Assembly (NCBI GenBank): GCA_013112545.1
Contig: JABFGJ010000006.1
Location: forward strand, 62,001 to 126,000
From: Bacteroidota bacterium
Lineage (GTDB): Bacteria; Bacteroidota; Bacteroidia; Flavobacteriales_E; Vicingaceae
Direction: 5' to 3'
Length of the DNA stretch: 64,000 nucleotides
Shown here in pieces: positions 53,676 through 62,420 of the stretch. Numbering within the stretch: position 1 is the stretch's first letter; the number at the start of each line of letters is the position of its first letter. Below the pieces are notes generated by a model. That model did not search any database. It was not told the origin of the DNA and saw only the letters and a program-made list of their open reading frames with translations. The translations under genes were made by a program, and so were the position numbers.

Positions 53676-53950
53676 CTCCCAGAGATTATATTGATTAATG
53701 CAGAAACAATAATATCAATAGGTGAAGTAACATAAAAATCTGCGAAAATTTGTGGGATTAGCGGGAAAACATTCAAACAATATATCTCCCGCAGATTGCA
53801 CAGATTAACGCTGAAAATGATTACAATAGCCCATGTTTGATTAACATAAAGTTCTGCGAAGATTTGTGGGATTAGCTTAAAAACATTCAAGCAATATATC
53901 TCCCGCAGATTGCACGGATTAACGCTGATATTGAACACAATTATCCAATT
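53676..53950. repeat. Three further array units after the GxxExxY gene
   Basis: Units begin near 53676 (degenerate: CTCCCAGAGATTATATTGATT), 53786 and 53899, with the same layout as the nine units before the gene; the last is cut short after GCTGATATTGAAC. The remaining sequence to 54083 holds only a weak promoter. Confidence 0.9.
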
Positions 53951-54039
53951 CAATTAGCAATATAGAATCTCCTAATAAGACCATCGAGACTAAAAAGTAC
54001 ATTTAACCACACTGATTTCTACTATTTTAAATTATTTTA

Positions 54040-54069
54040 TTTGGAATTTAAAAAAAACAGCTTATCTTG
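54040..54069 (+). promoter_or_regulatory. Weak promoter of the DUF6495-like gene
   Basis: TTTG (54040-54043) and a -7-like TATCTTG (54063-54069), one base from consensus, are spaced by 19 bases. The start codon follows 14 bases later. Confidence 0.35.
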
Positions 54070-54083
54070 ATGCCGTTTTAGAA

Positions 54084-54566
54084 ATGAGATATCGCTACTT
54101 AACATATCAAGAATTGGATATGCTACAAGAAGACTTTAACGAATTCTTATATCAAGAAGGAATAAATAAGTTTGAGTGGTATATACTGCAAGACCAACAA
54201 TCTGTAGATGCTCTAAAATTGCTCGGAAAATACAGCGAATTGACCTTTGAAAAGGTTATGCAAGATATTTCTTATCTGTATTATTATGATGGCTTTCAAC
54301 TCAAATCTTTCGAATGTCAAACCAACAGAATGTTAGTTATTAGTTTTAAGACCTCAAACAATACTAAGCTAGATTTCAATTCAACAAGTGGTCTAAGTTT
54401 AAATCCAAATCAAGGTTTGATTAGTTATAAATGCTCCAAAACGATCAGTGATTATGTAGAAGACCGCGAGTCTGATATTTTTAAATTAATCGAAGCAGGT
54501 TGCATACCTACCGACCATAAGATTTTCAAACAATTGAGCTTTTTGCGAAAATCATATCAAAACTAA
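54084..54566 (+). CDS. DUF6495-like protein
   Basis: The 160-residue soluble protein opens MRYRYLTYQELDMLQEDFNE, matching from memory the start of the Bacteroidota DUF6495 family, and goes on with the family's pattern of two helices then beta strands (FQLKSFECQTNRMLVISFK). No function is established. Its 3' end overlaps the convergent glycosyltransferase gene by four bases. Confidence 0.7.
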   Translation: MRYRYLTYQELDMLQEDFNEFLYQEGINKFEWYILQDQQSVDALKLLGKYSELTFEKVMQDISYLYYYDGFQLKSFECQTNRMLVISFKTSNNTKLDFNSTSGLSLNPNQGLISYKCSKTISDYVEDRESDIFKLIEAGCIPTDHKIFKQLSFLRKSYQN

Positions 54567-55798
54567 ATTTGCTTTCTATCTATTTCTCTAAGCTTTTTTA
54601 ATAATTCCAATGGACTTATTTTAATGCTATTTTCTCCCATCAATAAAAGCAATTGTGGAACCGTTTCAATTAATAAATTTGATTTTACCTGAGTATCACG
54701 TAAATAATGAACTAACTTTAGACATTGAAAGGCATTAAACCAATGGAAAAAACGTTTTTCAAAACCTTTAAAATCAATAGAGTTACTTTTAATCTCTAGA
54801 ATTTTATCCTTTATAAATTCAATTCCAAAGTATTGGCATAAAAGCGAATCGGAGTTGACTTCCTCTTCAAACCATTTTAACCCCTCAATGACAGCAGCTT
54901 TAATCAGTATAAAAACTTTAACATTATAACTGCATTCAATTTCTCTTTCACCATCAAGCATTTCTCTGATGGCTCTTCCAGTTCCAAAAGGCACTCGTTC
55001 TGACGCTCTAGGAGAAGGGATTACTCGGGTATCATTAAGCACTGAAAAATTGCCCAATTGAATGAACTTCTGTAAAAAATAAAAATCTTCCCCAGCCTTT
55101 CGTTTGTTCATTCCTCCTTGCTTCATATAGTCTTTTGCTCGAACAGCCATGGATGAGCCAATGGTGTGAAAGGCATAGGGCAAGCCAGCAAAGGCTAGAC
55201 CTAATCGATAATACCTGAGGTGTAATTCATAATATAATATTCCTCGATAAACTTGCTTTTCAAACTCTTCGCCTGAAACTGGGTGCTCGAAATAGATAGA
55301 ACAAGCTGAGGAATTTAAATTCAGCTTAAAATGACTTTCTATACTCTTTAAATAATTGCTTTCACAAATCGAATCAGCATCAAAGCAAGCTATAATTCCA
55401 TCTAAAATTCCAATAGTATCAAACCTTAGAGCTGCTTCATCCATTCCAATTTTACGTGCTAAACCTACACCAGCATGTTTGATTGGCAAAGCATTTTCTT
55501 CAATGCAAAATACTTGAAGATCTTCTCGTTTGTGAATTTCAAGCCAAGATTTAAGCTCAGATTTAGCAGTCTCATTTTGCTGTTTTATCAAATCTGAAGC
55601 ATTTTCAGCAGCATTAAAAACAACTAGAATTTCTACCTTACAATTGCATCTTTCATTTTGATAAAGACTTGCAATTGCAGGGATTAAGCTTGCTTCGTTG
55701 AAAGCAGGAATTACAACGATAATCCCTAAATCAGAACTTGGATGTTCCTGAATTATTTTTTCTCGAAAGCCAAATCGCTTGCTGTACTGTTCATACAT
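54563..55798 (-). CDS. Family 2 glycosyltransferase
   Basis: The 411-residue protein has a GT-A fold: VVIPAFNEASLIPAIAS at the start of the catalytic domain (about 29-45), the DxD-type ACFDADS (about 138-144), and a later KAGEDFYFLQKF region. The C-terminal 120 residues are helical and unassigned. It uses a nucleotide sugar to build a glycan, perhaps surface polysaccharide. It is three bases downstream of pdxH and in one unit with the family 9 glycosyltransferase. Confidence 0.88.
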   Translation of the reverse strand: MYEQYSKRFGFREKIIQEHPSSDLGIIVVIPAFNEASLIPAIASLYQNERCNCKVEILVVFNAAENASDLIKQQNETAKSELKSWLEIHKREDLQVFCIEENALPIKHAGVGLARKIGMDEAALRFDTIGILDGIIACFDADSICESNYLKSIESHFKLNLNSSACSIYFEHPVSGEEFEKQVYRGILYYELHLRYYRLGLAFAGLPYAFHTIGSSMAVRAKDYMKQGGMNKRKAGEDFYFLQKFIQLGNFSVLNDTRVIPSPRASERVPFGTGRAIREMLDGEREIECSYNVKVFILIKAAVIEGLKWFEEEVNSDSLLCQYFGIEFIKDKILEIKSNSIDFKGFEKRFFHWFNAFQCLKLVHYLRDTQVKSNLLIETVPQLLLLMGENSIKISPLELLKKLREIDRKQI

Positions 55799-55801
55799 GC
55801 T

Positions 55802-56446
55802 TTAAGGAAAAAGTCTTTTACTAGTCCATGCATTTCCCGATTGGGTATAGAATATTCTGTCGTGTAGGCGGCTAGGTCTTCCTTGCCAGAATTCATACTC
55901 TTTAATCGTCGCTTTATAGCCGCCCCAAAAATCTGGTCGAGGCACATCTTGTCCTTCAAATTTCTTTTCAATTTCTACAATCCGCTCTTCCAATGCTTTG
56001 CGAGTAGGCATTTCATGGCTTTGAATAGATGCCCATGCTCCAATTTGACTTGCTCTAGGTCTAGAGTTAAAATAATCATCAGACAATTTAGCACTTAGCT
56101 TAGTTAACTCAACCTTCAATCTAATTTGTCGATCTATATCTGGCCAATAGATATTAGCTGCAGCTTTGTTGTTTTGTTGAATTTCGCTTCCTTTTCTACT
56201 GCCATAATTGGTAAAAAAACAAAAGCCATCAGCATCTATATCTCTCAATAAAAGCACTCTAGAATCAGGCTGATTATCAACAGCAGTTGACAACACAAAT
56301 GCGTTGGCATCTTTAATTTCCAGGCGCAAAGCTTCATCTAGCCATATCTTAAATAATTCCATTGGATCTGATGGAACATCATTGTCTAAGGTTCCATAGT
56401 TAAAATCTCTTCTTAAATCTCGAACACTTTTCTTTATTTCTTCCAT
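55802..56446 (-). CDS. pdxH: Pyridoxamine 5'-phosphate oxidase
   Basis: The 214-residue protein has the full PNPOx pattern: [40 protein letters not shown] (FMN binding), [14 protein letters not shown], and the C-terminal [13 protein letters not shown]. It oxidises PNP/PMP to pyridoxal phosphate with FMN. It lies between two glycosyltransferase genes and overlaps the upstream one by one base. Confidence 0.96.
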   Translation of the reverse strand: MEEIKKSVRDLRRDFNYGTLDNDVPSDPMELFKIWLDEALRLEIKDANAFVLSTAVDNQPDSRVLLLRDIDADGFCFFTNYGSRKGSEIQQNNKAAANIYWPDIDRQIRLKVELTKLSAKLSDDYFNSRPRASQIGAWASIQSHEMPTRKALEERIVEIEKKFEGQDVPRPDFWGGYKATIKEYEFWQGRPSRLHDRIFYTQSGNAWTSKRLFP

Positions 56447-57639
56447 TATAATACTTGTTTTATTTTATTAAATACTTCTTCTGAGCTTATTGATTTCATA
56501 CACACATTATCGGTGCATGGAGAAAAACGATGATTAAACACATTGACGCAAGGACTACAAGCTAAATTCTTATAAATCACATGAATGTGTTCTCCCTTTG
56601 GAGCAAATAAATCTGGTGTTTCTGGACCAAAAAGCACGATTACTTGTGTTTTAAACATGGATGCAAAATGGCCTGGTCCGCTATCGTTTGTGATGACCAA
56701 ATTAGATAATTGATACAAAGCCATGAGTTCTTTCAAACTGGTTTTTCCTGCTGAATTGATAATGTAAGGCGATTTATTATTACCTATAATTTTTTCTATT
56801 TTATTAGATTCTTCTTCAACTCCTGTAAAAATAATGCAGACCTTGTCGTAGCTATTTTGAATACGATTCATTAAGTCTTCAAAGTTTTTAGTATCCCACC
56901 TTCGCAAGGGCAACATATCACTCGCATTGGGATTTAACAATACGATCGTTGAACTATCACTAGGAATGGCCAACTTTTGTTTCACTTCTGCAAGAAGTGT
57001 CTCTGGCATTTTAACTTGAGGTAAAGTTGTTTTGTATTCAGAAACTTGCTTTTTTAGCAATGGCTCATTAATAGGCTTTTCTTCTAAAGCCTTAACTAAC
57101 ATTAGATAATATTGAGAAACATGAACATAGGGATTGTAATGAATTTTATGGGTGATTAAATTCCCTCGGTAAGGATGTTCACTTGTAAAGCTAAATAAGC
57201 CAACTCGTTTTTTTGCCCCAGTTAAATAAGCAATAATGACCGAAGCCCGAGAGAAAAATTCCATGTCGATGCAAGCGTCAATTTTTTGCTTGCGAAATAA
57301 AAATAGTGCTTTTAAAATGTCTTTTAAAAAGAGAAAAAAACTATCGTTGTTAATTTCAATGATATTCTCTTTTTTGAGCACATTCAACAAATCCAATATG
57401 GGTCTATTTTCTTTAAATACTAAAAAATAAACATTGTCTTTTCCAACTTTTTCTACCGCTTCTTTTAAGGCAGAGTAAGCCAAAACGCTAGCTCCCTGCT
57501 CTATTAATTTAATGAAGAGAATTTTATGTGTTTTGCTGTTTTGCTGAACTTTAGAAGCTAGGAGATTTATCGTACTTAATACCCTGCATACTAAGACCCC
57601 TACCCTCCTATCAATCCATTTTATTGTTGTCGGCTTCAA
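56446..57639 (-). CDS. Family 9 glycosyltransferase (heptosyltransferase-like)
   Basis: The 397-residue GT-B protein has the GT9 donor-site motifs [15 protein letters not shown] and [15 protein letters not shown] followed by LFGPE. Members add heptose or other sugars to the lipopolysaccharide core. A hydrophobic stretch near the N-terminus is not a clear membrane span. The gene overlaps pdxH by one base, and the three genes 54563-57639 likely form one transcript. Confidence 0.9.
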   Translation of the reverse strand: MKPTTIKWIDRRVGVLVCRVLSTINLLASKVQQNSKTHKILFIKLIEQGASVLAYSALKEAVEKVGKDNVYFLVFKENRPILDLLNVLKKENIIEINNDSFFLFLKDILKALFLFRKQKIDACIDMEFFSRASVIIAYLTGAKKRVGLFSFTSEHPYRGNLITHKIHYNPYVHVSQYYLMLVKALEEKPINEPLLKKQVSEYKTTLPQVKMPETLLAEVKQKLAIPSDSSTIVLLNPNASDMLPLRRWDTKNFEDLMNRIQNSYDKVCIIFTGVEEESNKIEKIIGNNKSPYIINSAGKTSLKELMALYQLSNLVITNDSGPGHFASMFKTQVIVLFGPETPDLFAPKGEHIHVIYKNLACSPCVNVFNHRFSPCTDNVCMKSISSEEVFNKIKQVL

Positions 57640-57718
57640 GCTTTAAAATTTTCAGCTAAATTAAACCCAAATTATCCAATGGTAGAATTTAATCAGGTAG
57701 AAATCAAACTAAATTGGT

Positions 57719-58750
57719 TTATTCATAAGCCAAATTGATGGTTTCTATGCTAGCTCCTTTTTTGTCTAAATTGCTAAATTTCACCAATAAGTTGTTTTCA
57801 TTGTAAACATATTCCGCGGCTTCTTTTAGTTTACCTCTAACTTTATAGGAATAGAACGTTTTCAAATCACCTTGATAGCTGAAATTAATTTCGGTTCTTA
57901 CCTTTCCATATTTATACCACAAAATTGTTATTGGTTCAGAATTATCCTTATTATAAGTCGCATGATAAGTCAACACATTGTTTTCGTCAAGTTGTTTGTA
58001 CTCTACCAATAAGGTATCTGTTTTGGTATATTTCCGAATGTTTTTTCTTAACCTTCCTTTCTCATCATAGGTTTGATATATTTTAATGAGAAAATTGGCA
58101 TCACTCTCCTCCCATTTGCAAACTTGTGTTACATCTTTTTTCTTTTGTAAAATCTCCCCTTCTTTTTTGCAATCGTAAGTCCAAATTTGCTTTACCTTCC
58201 CTTTTCGGTTGTATTTTGTCATCTTCGATTTCTCGCAAGGCGAATAATACTCATTCACAAGCTTATCTGCCAATTTTCCTTTCCGGAAGCGTTCGCTTTC
58301 GGCCAAACAACCATCCTCGCTATATTTCCAGGTATTCTTAAAAATCGGATTCCCGTTCGCTTTCTTTTTTTCTTGCACAATCGGATTCCGTTTTTCGTTG
58401 CGCTGATACGTAATTGTAGATTTTAATTTGCCACGTTTATAGTATTCAGCTAATGTTTTTAAATTGTTTTCATCATATTCATTTATGTAAACTGATTGTT
58501 TTTCGCCATTTTCAATTTTGTATAAAGCTACTAGCTTATTACCAGTTGTATAGTTTTTCTGGTATTTCTTTACTTTGCCATTTTTAGCTACCACCGTAAA
58601 ATTAATCTGACTTATGTCTTTTGCAGGAGTATAAAACAATGGAATGTTATTCGCAAAATAATCATTCATATCATAAGAAATTAAATGCTCCATTTGTGCA
58701 AATGCAAAGAGACTGAGAATTGAAAGAAATAGAGTTAAAGTTGATTTCAT
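57719..58750 (-). CDS. Secreted protein with repeated Tyr/Lys-rich beta units
   Basis: The 343-residue protein has a signal peptide (MKSTLTLFLSILSLFAFAQ). The rest is made of short repeated units such as YDENNLKTLAEYYKRGK, YNRKGKVKQIWTYD and YDEKGRLRKNIRKYTK, which recall MORN or Rhs/YD-type strand repeats. It is probably periplasmic or at the surface. Function unknown. The remnant of the TPR gene lies just upstream of its start. Confidence 0.75.
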   Translation of the reverse strand: MKSTLTLFLSILSLFAFAQMEHLISYDMNDYFANNIPLFYTPAKDISQINFTVVAKNGKVKKYQKNYTTGNKLVALYKIENGEKQSVYINEYDENNLKTLAEYYKRGKLKSTITYQRNEKRNPIVQEKKKANGNPIFKNTWKYSEDGCLAESERFRKGKLADKLVNEYYSPCEKSKMTKYNRKGKVKQIWTYDCKKEGEILQKKKDVTQVCKWEESDANFLIKIYQTYDEKGRLRKNIRKYTKTDTLLVEYKQLDENNVLTYHATYNKDNSEPITILWYKYGKVRTEINFSYQGDLKTFYSYKVRGKLKEAAEYVYNENNLLVKFSNLDKKGASIETINLAYE

Positions 58751-58778
58751 AGTTATTTGATTTTATTGAAAAAGCACA

Positions 58779-58862
58779 TTATAATTGCTTTAAATTACTT
58801 AACGTATTTTGATCATTTGGGTTCAATCTTAAAGCTTCAAGATAATACTTTTTTGCTTCAAA
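58779..58862 (-). pseudogene. Remnant of the TPR protein gene 3' end
   Basis: About 27 codons on the minus strand read AKKYYLEALRLNPNDQNTLSNLKQL then stop. They match the last codons of the TPR gene at 59989 (AKKYYQEALRLNPNDQNTFRNMQQL). No start or upstream part is present. The two plus-strand genes at 58893-59964 lie between this fragment and the intact gene end. Confidence 0.85.
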
Positions 58863-58892
58863 GAATAGGCTTGTAAATTATTGTAATAAATT

Positions 58893-59439
58893 ATGAAAAT
58901 GAAAAACTTGTTTATTTACTTTATCATTACAGCTTTGTTAACCTCCTGTTTCGTTTTAAACGAACCAAGTATTGAGGTTAAAGAGCTTAATAATTCGAAT
59001 TATAAGTGCCATAAATGGCACTTATAATTCCAAAATTGATACATTCATTCCAAATACACTTGCAGATTTACTAATAATTAATTATCAAGTAAAATATGGC
59101 AAGTTTATTTATAATGATGGCCTAAAATGTTCTTTTGAGATGATTAATAAATCAACGATGAAAGTTAAAATATATAGAAATAATATTCTAGAATTTGCGA
59201 CCCAAATTAAGGGAAAACTTAAGGACAATTTCTTCTACATGGAAAGTCAAAAATATAAAGGAAAGTCAATCGGATTATTCTTAAATCTTCCAGAAAAGAA
59301 AAAAACAAGGATAGCAATACTCCATGATTCAAATTTAGCTGTCGATTCTAAAACAAGATTTGGAAGTAGATATTTTCTTATTCCAATGTATTATGAAGAC
59401 GAGGAGTTTAACCATATTACCTTTAACCGAATTAAATAA
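58893..59439 (+). pseudogene. Lipoprotein gene broken at a 34-bp palindrome
   Basis: The frame from ATG 58893 gives a lipoprotein signal (MKMKNLFIYFIITALLTSC), then EPSIEVKELNNSNYKC, and stops at about 59025. Another frame picks up after the palindrome at 58997-59030, reading INGTYNSKIDTFIPNTLADL, and stays open to 59439 (total about 170 residues). The palindrome lies exactly at the shift, so a local inverted duplication has likely broken the gene. The second part is unrecognised (KYGKFIYNDGLKCSF, YFLIPMYYEDEEFN). Confidence 0.75.
58997..59030. repeat. 34-bp near-perfect palindrome
   Basis: Arms of 16 bases (GAATTATAAGTGCCAT and its exact complement) are separated by AA only. It could extrude as a cruciform or fold as a hairpin in RNA. 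It stands inside the lipoprotein coding region, at the place where the frame is lost. Confidence 0.95.
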
Positions 59440-59445
59440 AACCTA

Positions 59446-59964
59446 ATGATAAAAAAAATTACAATTAGTTTCATTTTACTCATATCATTTAATTTAAATA
59501 GCTTCTCTCAAGAATATAAAATTTTTAAGCAGGGAAATTATTGGCTTACCAAATGGAATACTAATGGAAACATAAATGCAAGTGAAATTATTATATTAAT
59601 GGATACATCGATTAACTTAATAGAAAGAGAATACAACAATAAACTAGGGAATCAATTAATATCAAGCTTTAAGCATTATAATATAGAAGCGCATCTTGTT
59701 TACTGGGGTGATTCCATTAATAATAGTTCTGACAATCTGATTATTCGCTTTAAACGATTAAAAACCAATCCTGTTAAATTATCTCTTTTTAATAAAATCA
59801 TTCCTGTTTGCTACAGATTCGATGTTCAGCAAACAAACAACTTTCCTGAAAAAGAACACTCCATTGTAAAAACTCAGTTATCTATTTCTACAATTAATGA
59901 AGATTTTTCGATTAACAAAGCCGCTCGAAGATTGGCAAAACTTATAAAAAGATCTTTAAAATAA
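59446..59964 (+). CDS. Hypothetical exported protein
   Basis: The 172-residue protein has a signal peptide (MIKKITISFILLISFNLNSFSQ) cleaved near Ser-Gln. The mature part has alternating strands and helices (NASEIIILMDTSINLIE, SFKHYNIEAHLVYW), with no recognised family. It follows the broken lipoprotein gene by six bases and the two appear to be one operon, bracketed by the TPR gene 3' end and its remnant. Confidence 0.65.
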   Translation: MIKKITISFILLISFNLNSFSQEYKIFKQGNYWLTKWNTNGNINASEIIILMDTSINLIEREYNNKLGNQLISSFKHYNIEAHLVYWGDSINNSSDNLIIRFKRLKTNPVKLSLFNKIIPVCYRFDVQQTNNFPEKEHSIVKTQLSISTINEDFSINKAARRLAKLIKRSLK

Positions 59965-59988
59965 ATTGGATTATCATTTAGCTACTTG

Positions 59989-61779
59989 TTATAATTGTTG
60001 CATATTTCGAAAGGTATTCTGATCATTTGGATTTAACCTCAAAGCCTCTTGATAATACTTTTTTGCTTTTTCTAAATCTCCCAAATTATGATATACCGCA
60101 CCTAAATTTGCATAAGCATTTTGAAATTGATTATTGATTTTTAAGCAGTTTTCAAAGTGTTTTAACGCTTCATTATAGTTTTTTTGTTGAAAATAAATCA
60201 CCCCCAAATTATTTTGTGCATTGATATGTCTATTTTCTAGTTCTAAGGTTTTTATGTAAGCATTCTTTGCTTTTTCAGTTTGATTTAATCCATTGTAACA
60301 AACACCGAGGTTGTACCAAGTATCTGCAACATCCTCGTATAAGTCTATGCTTTTCTTGTACCAGATAATGGCTTCTTTAAAGTTTGATTGCTTTATTTGA
60401 GGGTTTAAATTGCTTTCTGCCTCAGCTCTAAAAATAGAAGCATAAGCAGCTACAGCTCTCGAATTATTAGGACTTGCTTCAAAACCTGCTTGAAACAAAG
60501 TTTCATTGTTTTTCCAGTCTTTATTTCGATCAATTGTTTTGACAATGTAGAGCAATCCAATTATTGAAAGAACAAGCATTGTTGTCTTTTTTGCTTTGTT
60601 TGAGTTTAGCTTAGAATGAGAAATTATGGAATGGATACCGAACCCCAATAGAATTAAAAACCCAACAGAAGGCAAAAACAGAAATCGCTCACCAAGTGTA
60701 GAACCAATCAAAATAAAATAATTAGAAACGATAGAAAAAGTGATTATAAGAAACAAAAATCCATAAGCAATTACGTTCTGTTTTTTGAATAATATGTAAA
60801 ATGATATAACAAACATCACACACACAGAAACTAAAGTCAGCATTACTCGTGGATGGCTCAATCCCACAATTGGAAAATGAGGAAAACTATAATCCCATGA
60901 TAAAGGGTGTGGGAAGAGAAGCAGTTTGATGTATTCAGAAAAGATGTATGTAGTTGTCCCAATTCTTTCACTTAATCCATTAGCGGCGGCAATGGTATTA
61001 TTAATTACCGTCATTTTTTCTTCGAAAGCAAGTGTATCTAAAATAGTATTTCTCAGAATAAAATAAACCACTAATGGAATTGCAAATAGCAAATAAGTTT
61101 TAATGTGAGATTTCCAATGCCCGTTTCTAAAAACATAGATACTTATGGGTAGAACCCCAACTAAGGTAACAGCCATTTCTTTAGAAATAAGCGCCAAGAA
61201 AAAAGTAATCAATGCGAAATACAAAAATTTCTTTTGCTGCTTTTCATCTATATACTTTAGTGTAAAGTACATACTAGAAATATAAAAAATGAAATGTAAA
61301 ATCTCATCCCTTCCTTTAATGTTGGCTACAACTTCAGTGTGTATAGGGTGAAGACAAAATAGAATGCTAATCCAAAAGGCTAACCAATGAAATTGAGCTT
61401 GAAAGGCCAGTAAGAGGAATTGATATAATACGATGCAGGCAATGGCATAAAATAGAATTCCAAAAAAATGGTGGGCTCTTGGATTGTTTCCAAAAAGCTG
61501 ATGTTCAATAGCAAAATTGAATAATACCAAAGGCCGATAAGATTGATCGTTTTTCTGATTAAACCCATATAAAAAGCCATGAGAAAAGATAGCTCCAATA
61601 CCAGAAACACCTTCTTGAACAAATTTATTCTTGACATAGACAACATCATCGTCTAATACAAAACCGTGGTTGATGGTATTGCCATAAGCTACAAAAGCTA
61701 GTACAAAGAGTACAATTTGATTCTTATACTTTTTAAATACTGAAGTTTGTTTATCTTTCAATTTTATTGGCTTATTCAT
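59989..61779 (-). CDS. Membrane protein with C-terminal TPR repeats (TMTC-like)
   Basis: The 596-residue protein starts MNKPIKLKDKQ; a longer frame would run through the promoter of the divergent yqgE gene and is not used. About ten membrane helices (20-410) with GNTINHGFVLDDD at the first luminal loop resemble GT-C/TMTC glycosyltransferase-like proteins (DUF1736 type), followed by at least four TPR units (about 455-596), such as ADTWYNLGVCYNGLNQTEKA. Such proteins may mannosylate exported proteins; this is inference. Confidence 0.8.
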   Translation of the reverse strand: MNKPIKLKDKQTSVFKKYKNQIVLFVLAFVAYGNTINHGFVLDDDVVYVKNKFVQEGVSGIGAIFSHGFLYGFNQKNDQSYRPLVLFNFAIEHQLFGNNPRAHHFFGILFYAIACIVLYQFLLLAFQAQFHWLAFWISILFCLHPIHTEVVANIKGRDEILHFIFYISSMYFTLKYIDEKQQKKFLYFALITFFLALISKEMAVTLVGVLPISIYVFRNGHWKSHIKTYLLFAIPLVVYFILRNTILDTLAFEEKMTVINNTIAAANGLSERIGTTTYIFSEYIKLLLFPHPLSWDYSFPHFPIVGLSHPRVMLTLVSVCVMFVISFYILFKKQNVIAYGFLFLIITFSIVSNYFILIGSTLGERFLFLPSVGFLILLGFGIHSIISHSKLNSNKAKKTTMLVLSIIGLLYIVKTIDRNKDWKNNETLFQAGFEASPNNSRAVAAYASIFRAEAESNLNPQIKQSNFKEAIIWYKKSIDLYEDVADTWYNLGVCYNGLNQTEKAKNAYIKTLELENRHINAQNNLGVIYFQQKNYNEALKHFENCLKINNQFQNAYANLGAVYHNLGDLEKAKKYYQEALRLNPNDQNTFRNMQQL

Positions 61780-61811
61780 TATAATTCGAAAAATTAAAAT
61801 TAGATAAATCT

Positions 61812-61819
61812 TATTTTTG
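61812..61819 (+). promoter_or_regulatory. -7 element just before yqgE
   Basis: TATTTTTG fits TAnnTTTG and ends six bases before the ATG at 61826, so a transcript from it would be nearly leaderless, as seen for 25772-25779. Confidence 0.35.
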
Positions 61820-61825
61820 AAAAGT

Positions 61826-62419
61826 ATGGAATTCAACCCTTTTAAACATAAAATTTCAGAATTAAATAGCTTAGAAGCAATTCCTGGCAATGCTTTGTTG
61901 GCAGAACCATTCTTAATTGACCCTTACTTTAAGCGTTCAGTAATTTTGATGGTAGAAAATAATGAAGCGGGTGCAATCGGTTTTGTGCTAAATAATCCTT
62001 TAGAAATTAAAGTGCATGATTTAGTTTCCGACTTTCCAGCCACAGACTTTGACGTTTTCGTAGGGGGGCCTGTTGAATCCAAAAGCTTGTTTTACATCCA
62101 TAACAAACCAGATTTATTACCAGGATGTCAAAAAATTACTGAAGAACTATACTGGAATGGAGATTTTGAAATTTTAAAAGCTGCAATTCGATTTAAGCAT
62201 ATTAAAAAGAATGACATTAAATTCTTTTTAGGATATTCTGGCTGGGGAAAAGAGCAATTAATCAATGAATTAAAAGCAGACTCTTGGTTTATATCTAAAA
62301 TAAGCACAAATCAAGTGTTCGATATAGACTATGGTAACCTGTGGTACAAAATCATGAGCGCATCAAAAAGGGAAATCGCCATAATGGCCAATTTCCCTGA
62401 AGATCCTAGTTTAAACTGA
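61826..62419 (+). CDS. YqgE/AlgH family protein
   Basis: The 197-residue protein has ALLAEPFLIDPYFKRSVIL, EAGAIGFVLNNPL, VFVGGPVE and FLGYSGWGKEQL, the set of conserved motifs of YqgE/AlgH. The family is conserved in many bacteria, with no settled biochemical role. ATG 61826 is chosen over an upstream TTG (61817), which overlaps the promoter. It is divergent from the TPR gene and convergent with the large Asp-rich gene. Confidence 0.92.
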   Translation: MEFNPFKHKISELNSLEAIPGNALLAEPFLIDPYFKRSVILMVENNEAGAIGFVLNNPLEIKVHDLVSDFPATDFDVFVGGPVESKSLFYIHNKPDLLPGCQKITEELYWNGDFEILKAAIRFKHIKKNDIKFFLGYSGWGKEQLINELKADSWFISKISTNQVFDIDYGNLWYKIMSASKREIAIMANFPEDPSLN

Positions 62420-62420
62420 T

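Noticed and set aside
52199-53950. Possible CRISPR array
   Set aside because: The units are long (about 114 bp), lack short constant repeats with unique spacers, and no cas genes are nearby.
52619-53953. Minus-strand frames with repeated NPCNLREIYCLN-like peptides
   Set aside because: They are translations of the ~114-bp repeat units, with no start context or conserved protein character.
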